Assembly: GCA_001600635.1 (NCBI GenBank)
Contig: BCKL01000012.1
Span: forward strand, 682,001 to 746,000
DNA from: Leucosporidium creatinivorum
Lineage: Eukaryota; Basidiomycota; Microbotryomycetes; Leucosporidiales; Leucosporidiaceae
Direction of reading: 5' to 3'
DNA length: 64,000 nucleotides
Shown: positions 58,211-64,000 of the stretch, one piece after another
Layout of the letters: every line of letters begins with the position of its first letter
How positions within the stretch are numbered: the first letter of the stretch is position 1
Translations under genes and position numbers: made by a program
The notes under the pieces: model-generated
Told to the model about the DNA's origin: nothing
The model's database searches: none
The model's input: the letters and a program-made list of their open reading frames with translations, nothing else

Positions 58211-59329
58211 ATGGGGAGACTCTGGACATCCAGGCAAGATCTGCACGACTCACGGAGTCCCCTCGGGCTGGAGAAGTTCTTCGATTCTGTCAGCGAGGGG
58301 CCACGCAACCTCGCCCTGCACCCATCGTGGGTCACCTCAGGCTGCATGCCGATAGGTTACTTTCAAGACTTGTATTGGTATGTTGGGGATGCGAAGAAGT
58401 TTGGCTTTCGAGGTGAGTTTTCGTCGGGTGGGGTGCAGCTCGGCGGTTGCTGACCCGCCATCACTTGCAGTCGCCGAGACAGCGCCGACGCTATTCAGCT
58501 ACCGACTCTTGCAGTTTCGTCTCTTCTATCATATTGCACGACGGAGCCTTGAGATGTACAAAGAGCTGCTCAAGGACCTCGCCGAGCACTCGTTGAGCGA
58601 AGCTCGGTGGTGAGTTCGCCTTTCGCTCCCTCCGTCGTTTTGTAAGCTGACATTCGTACGCGCTACAGGACCGCTTACAAGCTCAAGATGAAGCAGCAAG
58701 GGAAACGAGTCACCCGTCCCAAGGCTCGACCGACCCACATCACCCTCTCGCTCGTCGTCCTGCGCTCGGTCGAACTTGAAGCCATCTCCTGCCCTCGACC
58801 GTTCACCTCCCTGGACGAATTTGTGGATACCTTCGCTCGCCTTTTCATCAGCACTGCGCATTTGCACTACTTCATCCGCCGGTTTGTCGATCGGCCTTGC
58901 CACCTCTTCCCCTGGCGCCGATACGCCGAGGCGGAAAGTCTGTCGCTCCCCGAGTCGCCGGGAGATCTATACATCACTGCGGTCAGCTTGGAGATGAAGC
59001 GACTTCAGGCCACGGAATATGCGAGCTGGGAGCAGCGTGAGGGCTATCAGGAGAGATGGAGGAAGCTGCAGACGAGGGAAAGGCTCGAGGAGATTGAGCA
59101 GGCCGAGGACAACCTCGTGGAGGCGCTGGTCTATCTCGGTGACTATAAGCATGAGCTGGAGAGGAAGATGGAAGAACCGAGGCGGCGGGAGAAGCAGCTG
59201 AGGGAAGATGGAAAGCTGGCGCGGGAATTGCAAATGGAGTGGAGAAAGGAGGATTACGGCTTTTTGCTGCCTGTGTTGAGCGTATTGAGCTACACACCGC
59301 TCTGGCGGTTCCCCGATGAAGTATATTAG
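58211..59329 (+). CDS. Hypothetical protein with C-terminal coiled coil
   Basis: Not recognised. From ATG 58211, exons 58211-58412, 58471-58609, 58669-59329 join in frame to 333 residues. The N-terminus may be longer: the frame is open upstream and another ATG (58028) lies in a different frame. The middle is helical and aromatic (SYRLLQFRLFYHIARRSLEM, STAHLHYFIRRFVDRPCHLF). A Glu/Arg-rich coiled coil of about 80 residues follows (RERLEEIEQAEDNLVEALVY), then a hydrophobic C-terminus. It may belong with the other short orphan genes of this genome (12308-13405), but I see no direct similarity. Confidence 0.6.
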
Positions 59330-59550
59330 ATGCCTACAACGCTGTTGAAATGCTCCATCTTGCTTTTTTGTGCATCGCCGAGCAGCTCGGCGTTCGTTCG
59401 CTCCTCTCAGCAGCGGACTCGGGAGCGAGACCGCCCGCCGAAAGGCTCGAAAGCAGTGCTCTGTGCAAATAGAAAAGCTTTGCAAAACGATACACCCGTG
59501 TGGTGACAGTACAACGCATGCTCCTCTCCCACGGCGCCTCTCAGCTCTTC

Positions 59551-61752
59551 TCACTCGTCGCCCCTCGTCAATCCCATGTCGTTCTCCTTTCTGGTCTGAC
59601 GACCTTGCAGTCCGAAGATGGTGAGCGCTGATGCAAGCACGGTGATTCCTTGGAAGAGAAGCGCCTGTGCGGTGAGGTCGAGCGGAGCAGGGAAGGAAGA
59701 AAGAGATCAGCTCGGTCGACGAACAAGCACAGGAAGCGAAGAGCTCACCTGGCGCATGTTGAGGGGCGGAGAAGCCTCAGACCTTGCTCGGAGCGCTCCC
59801 ATTGCTACCACGGTGACGACGCTCCATCCTGCATCTCGGCGATAGGTCAGCGCCGATCTCGCTCTCGGCGCTCGGTCAACTCCCAGCTAGAAGCTCACCG
59901 TTTGCCAACATATACAGCACACCGCTCGTCGTATCTGGTCCCGTCACTCTCCACATGACCTCTGCAGCCAGCTCGAGAGCGATCGGAAGCATGGTGAAGC
60001 TCGAAGCGCCGAGCAGGACGGCGAGAGCGAAGATGGCGCCGAGTGAGGAAGGTGGGCCGACGGCGAAGGTGAGGGCGAAAAAGGAGACGCCGCTGATGGA
60101 GAGTTGGGAGTTGTGGGTGAAGAGGTGGATCAGCGAGTGAAGGACTGCCGTGATCTCTGAGCTCGGTCGACTCACATCACGGGCACGAGGATCTTGGCGC
60201 AGAGAGCAAGTCGAAAATGGAAGTAGCGATCCAGTACCGGCGCCGAGACGATGGCTCTGGTGAAGGAGAACGATCAGCCATCGAGCTTTCGGAGAGCGGC
60301 TGAGCTGCGTACGCAATCAGCCCCGAAACGATCACCGCTGCACCAATGTAGCCCGCCATGTCCGAGCTGTAGCCTACGGGCTCGAAGATTTGATTGGTAA
60401 GGGTGAGGGAGGCGTCGAAGAATCCGACGATGACGGTGAAGAGCTGTGGGCAGTGGGAGGCGGTCAGCTCAAGAACGCCGAGCGTGAGCAGGAGGTGGGG
60501 CTCACGAAACCGATGATGGCAAAGTCGAGACGCTGTCGTCCACTCACTCGGGCATCTTTCCGAACGCCGACGAGTACTAGCACCATGCTCCACGTCCCTA
60601 GCGAGTCGTTTTCCACCATCAACCTACCCTCGGCGCTCCTAGTCGGCGGCGTCGGCGGTCGAGCTCCGATGAGGAGGGTGAACGGGAGCGAGGCGGAGGA
60701 GATGCAGGCCATGATGAGGAGCAGGGTGGAGAGGTCGGATGGGCGCGACACGATGCCGGGCGCCAGAATTGAGCTGACGGCTCCGCCGAACGGGTTCGCC
60801 ACGGCGCTGTGGAGTGAGCAGAGTCAGCTCGGTGTTGCCCGGATAGGCTGAGCTACAAAGGACATGATCATGGTGACAGTAGTGCGAGATTTGAGGCCAA
60901 ACCACGTTTCTCTGCGATTGGAGTGAGCGCCGAGGTCAGCTTTCGGTGGCGCGGAGATCGTCCTGAGCAGCTGGACTAACGAGAACGCCGGCGGAACGAC
61001 TTGAAGAAAACACTGCGCGACTCCCACCAGCGCAGACCCAATGAAGAGCAGCGCGTAGGAGCCATCGGCCGAGAGGGTGTGCGAGATGGCGGCGTAGCGG
61101 AGCCTGTGAGTGTCGGGAGGGTCAGCGCGCGAACTGAAGAGCAACGCGAGATCACTTACCACCCTCCTACGCACAGCAGCGTCGCCGCACCAAGGCAGAC
61201 GCCTGAGATTGTCACTCGGCGCACGAGCCAGGGAACGCAGGGGGCGGCGAGGAGGTACTGTGGAGCATCTGGAGTCAGTGTACAGTGTCAATTAATAGCT
61301 CGAACGAGCTCACCATCCCACAAACGATATTAGCTAGCCAGTTGACCTTGTTGAGGGAGATCTCGAAGCGGGCGCTGGTTTGTAGCGCGACTGGCGTCCA
61401 AGGAGGAGGGTGTGAGCAGATGCAGCAGCTTCGAAGAGTCCTGGGAGCCACCTACTGGTGGAGAAGAGGAACCAGTGCACTGTTGCCGAGCAGACACGCC
61501 GGAAGTCAGCTGATCCCCCTTGACGCGATTGGAACGCCTCGGATACTCACTGGCGCAGATGACATTGAGCACAACGAGGGCGAAACATCCAGCAAAGCGC
61601 CTCCGGTAAAGCCTATAGCCTTTCGAGCTGCTGGCGAGCGAGGAAAGCGGGTCGACGCTCAGCTCGCTCTCGCGGGGCTCCAGCTTGGATTCTGTAGTCG
61701 AGTGTAGGCTTAGCGGTCGAATGCTGAGCGGTATTGGTGTTATCGCATCCAT
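59551..61752 (-). CDS. MFS transporter, SLC49/FLVCR-like
   Basis: Start ATG 61752, stop 59551-59553, about nine exons. Order of marks: a hydrophilic head, YRRRFAGCFALVVLNVICA, then FEISLNKVNWLANIVCG, VPWLVRRVTISGVCLGAATL, SADGSYALLFIGSALVGVAQ, ETWFGLKSRTTVTMIMSF joined to ANPFGGAVSSILAPGIV, FDASLTLTNQIFEPVGYSSD and FALAVLLGASSFTMLPIALE. The WF...RTT..M..ANP.G block resembles the conserved WF..N.R.....N..G segment of FLVCR/DIRC2 proteins (SLC49). Animal members move heme or choline-like cargo; the fungal substrate is unknown. The C-terminus is short and hydrophilic (QTRKENDMGLTRGDE). Confidence 0.78.
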
Positions 61753-62114
61753 CGAAAGCGAAGAGAAGTAGCGAAATGAGACGGCGGAGAGGGAGAGGGA
61801 AGGTCAAGTCGCGATTTGGCTGAGCTGAGGGAGGGCAGAACTGGGCAGAAGTGAGCTGGGCTCGACTTGCACCTCTCCAAGCGCGCTCAAGGCTTTGGGT
61901 GCAGTACATAATATCACCTGCTGCTGCAGGGGGATCCTAGCCAACCCGCGAGGACCCCTCCTCGATCGACAGCTCTGCTCGGCGCTCAACTCGCGACCTC
62001 TTCTCTCGGCGGCGCTGGGTAGGGGTAAATCGTAATTTGTTATCAACGTCAAGCACAGACTTTTTACCACGAATTTCTCTGTACAAAAGCAAGCATCTCT
62101 GATCCCCAGCAAGT
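61753..62114. promoter_or_regulatory. Upstream region of the SLC49-like gene
   Basis: About 360 bases between the SLC49-like start and the SDR stop; both genes are on the minus strand. No gene is seen. It is locally AT-richer around 62025-62115. Confidence 0.35.
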
Positions 62115-63732
62115 TTACCAAATCAGGAAACCCTAGTGTTCGGCGAAGGGTCAGCTTCAGCTTTCGGCGCTGTGCAGAGAACGAAAGAGTCGGGAACAGG
62201 CCACGTACACCATCGACGAAGGCCTCGGATCCGGTTTGGTACGAGGTGTAGTCGGAAAGGAAGAGGAGGACTTGGGCGGATTGCTCTGCGGTTCGAAGGA
62301 GAGGGTCAGCCAGCGTCGAGGAAGGAGAATGACTGAGAGAGAAGACAAACCGAAAGGCTCCGAGAAGCGGCCCATGGGGACCTGCGAGGCCTGGGCGTCA
62401 CGGAGGTCTTGGGGCATGCCGCTGTAGGTCGAGGAGTCAGCGATGGGGTTCGGAAATGAGCGCCGAGCGGGAAGAGAGTGAAGGAGGGTCTCCAAACGCA
62501 CGAGGTCTGAGCAGTCTTGATGAATCCAGGCGAGAGCATGTTGACGCGGATCTGCGTACAAATAAAGTTCAGCTCCAAGCCGAGCTCCCACCATCGCCGA
62601 GATCCGGAAACCCACCTGGTTGGGAGCCCACTCGGCAGCGAGGCAGCGTCCGAGGTTGGAGACGGCGCCCTTGGACGAGTTGTAGAAGCACTGCGTCAAG
62701 GGCGAGTTGACAATCTGCGAGCTCATTGACGAGACGATCACAATGGATCCGGGCTGCTTGCGCTTGATCCAGAGGGCGGCGGCGGCCTGGCAGGTCTGGA
62801 ACACGCCGAGGACGTTCACTCCAAAGACTTTGTTGAAATCGTCGGCCGTGAGCTCGAGCGCGGGCTTGACGATGGAGATGCCAGAGTTGGCGACGAGGCC
62901 GTGGATGGGTCCGAGGTCCTTCTCGATTTGGTCGAACGTCTTGGTGATGTGGTCCATGGGGCCGCCGACGTTGCATTGATACTGTGTGGTGAAGGCGGGT
63001 CAGTCTGTGAGGCTCGGAAAGCTGCAACGGATGGATTCTCGGCGATGAGACTCGCCGCTTTGCACTGGCCGCCCCATTTCTTGGCGAGCTCAGCGGCGAC
63101 GTCCTCAGCATCCTTGGCAGTGTTGTAGATGATGGCTGTAGGCGAGGAAGTGTTCGAAAGTCAGCGATTAAGCTCGTCGGATCGTCGATCTTGCTCGCCC
63201 CCGCATTTCGGCGTGACGCAGCGACCTTGTGGGCGAGGTTCCGCGTCCTTGTAGCGCTTCAGGGGGCACAAGAGCACGGATTGTATGGATTCTCTTCTAC
63301 ATAACACCTCACCGAGCGTCCTACGCCCGTCGAACGCGCCTGAGAGAGAGCCGCCCCACAGCCCGTCCTGGGAGTCCAGGAAGACGTAGAGGACCATGTA
63401 GGATAGTCCGGCCACGTGGCGCCCTCCCTAGATAGATCTACACCCTATTGCGAGTGTTGCCTGCTTCTGGAGAGCCTCAGGTCTCGAAAAAATGCGGAAA
63501 CTCACCAACTGCCGCCCCAGCCTGCAGCAAAGCTTCTGTAAGGCCGTGACCAAGACCACGGTTACCTCCGGTCACACACACGGTTTTTCCCTTGAAATCT
63601 GGCGTATCTAGAGGTCAGCAGGGGCCGAAAATGGGCGAGAAACGAGCGGATGGACTCACCGATTGCCCATCCTTTCTTTCCCGCTTCCTGTGGGTTGGTA
63701 GGAATAGGTGCGATAGCTTGAGCGGTGGCCAT
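62115..63732 (-). CDS. Short-chain dehydrogenase/reductase, sorbose reductase type
   Basis: Classical SDR close to fungal polyol dehydrogenases (sorbose reductase, NADP-mannitol or arabinitol dehydrogenase). Start ATG 63732 (MATAQAIAPIPTNPQEAGKK). Rossmann motif TGGNRGLGHGL (TGxxxGxG), then AIIYNTAKDAEDVAAELAKK, QYQCNV, the NAG-equivalent LVANSGISI, NVLGVFQTCQAAA, catalytic Ser in VIVSSMSSQIVN and YNSSKGAVSNL (YxxxK), and NMLSPGFIKTAQTS. The last exon is tiny: FVDG is spliced to GFLIW then TAA at 62115-62117, restoring the family's VDGG(Y/F) ending. One intron, about 63136-63510, is near 370 nt, long for a non-first intron here. Polyol interconversion is the likely role. Confidence 0.88.
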
Positions 63733-63916
63733 TGCTGTAGTGAAGTAGCGAGTCGAGCTGAAGAGGCGAAAGAAGACGAGTGAGAGGTAGGAAGCCAACC
63801 TGGGTCGGCTCGATTTCGTTGAACTTGGCTCGTCGGCGAAATCTGTGGGGCGTCATAGGTGGGGGCGGAGGAGAATGTAGCTCACTAGCTCGCCGGTAGG
63901 TCAATCTAGGAAGGAT

Positions 63917-64000
63917 TCAGCTCGACAGGAGCCCTTCGCCGAGAAGCACTTCGGCGATAGCTCGTGCCTCCTCTTCCAGCTCGTCTGGCCCCTCTCTTAG
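63917..64000 (-). CDS. C-terminal end of a gene running off the right edge
   Basis: The minus strand from 64000 reads 27 codons (ending EEEARAIAEVLLGEGLLSS) to a TGA at 63917-63919. The Glu/Ala/Leu-rich composition and GC3 pattern look coding. It could also be a chance frame; too little is present to assign a family. Confidence 0.4.
   Translation of the reverse strand, partial: LREGPDELEEEARAIAEVLLGEGLLSS

Noticed and set aside
57967-58416. Frame starting at 58028 (MEIELNFTLEATS) as the true start of the 58211-59329 gene
   Set aside because: It is in a different frame from the coiled-coil protein and no good intron connects the two; kept only as a possible upstream exon.

Overview
This window reads as nuclear DNA of a GC-rich, compact basidiomycete fungus. 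Almost every gene is broken by short spliceosomal introns (mostly 55-110 nt) with GTGAGT/GTAAGT donors, a CTGAC or CTAAC branch site and a CAG or TAG acceptor. The gene content fits a filament-forming or red-yeast basidiomycete: METTL14-type protein, Arp2/3 subunit, DNA ligase IV, THI4, Nhx1-type exchanger. A Pucciniomycotina (Microbotryomycetes-like) source is my inference from base composition and intron style, not something the sequence proves. I recognise no rRNA, tRNA, CRISPR, transposon or viral relic.

Layout. 1-9.2 kb: a METTL14-like RNA methyltransferase subunit (3' end cut by the window edge), a small single-pass membrane protein, a PWWP-domain protein, an orphan protein and ARPC5. 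9.4-13.4 kb: mitochondrial insertase OXA1 and two tightly packed orphan genes. 13.7-24 kb: an MFS anion symporter, an F-box/leucine-rich protein and, divergently, a 1,097-residue Ufo1-like F-box/WD-repeat protein with two UIMs. 24.2-32 kb: DNA ligase IV, THI4 and a degenerate partial tandem copy of THI4. 32-37.6 kb: ribosome-assembly factor NOC2 and a second PWWP-like protein. 37.8-48.4 kb is a transport block: a DHA2 drug/proton antiporter, an SLC45-like sugar/H+ symporter and an Nhx1-type Na+(K+)/H+ exchanger whose first intron is about 2 kb. 48.8-64 kb: an unknown protein, a cPLA2-type phospholipase, a Dug3-type glutamine amidotransferase, two orphans, an SLC49/FLVCR-like MFS protein, a sorbose-reductase-type SDR and the tail of one more gene.

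The genes are mostly unrelated housekeeping and transport genes with no operon-like logic. Several pairs share short divergent promoters (ARPC5/OXA1, SLC45-like/NHX1, phospholipase/DUG3). The most notable features are the THI4 start codon that exists only after splicing, its 16-nt microexon and nearby partial duplicate, the 2,022-nt NHX1 intron carrying spaced repeats, and a 20-bp perfect palindrome in a promoter. Where exon junctions are quoted, I checked by hand that the exon lengths keep one reading frame, except where marked tentative.
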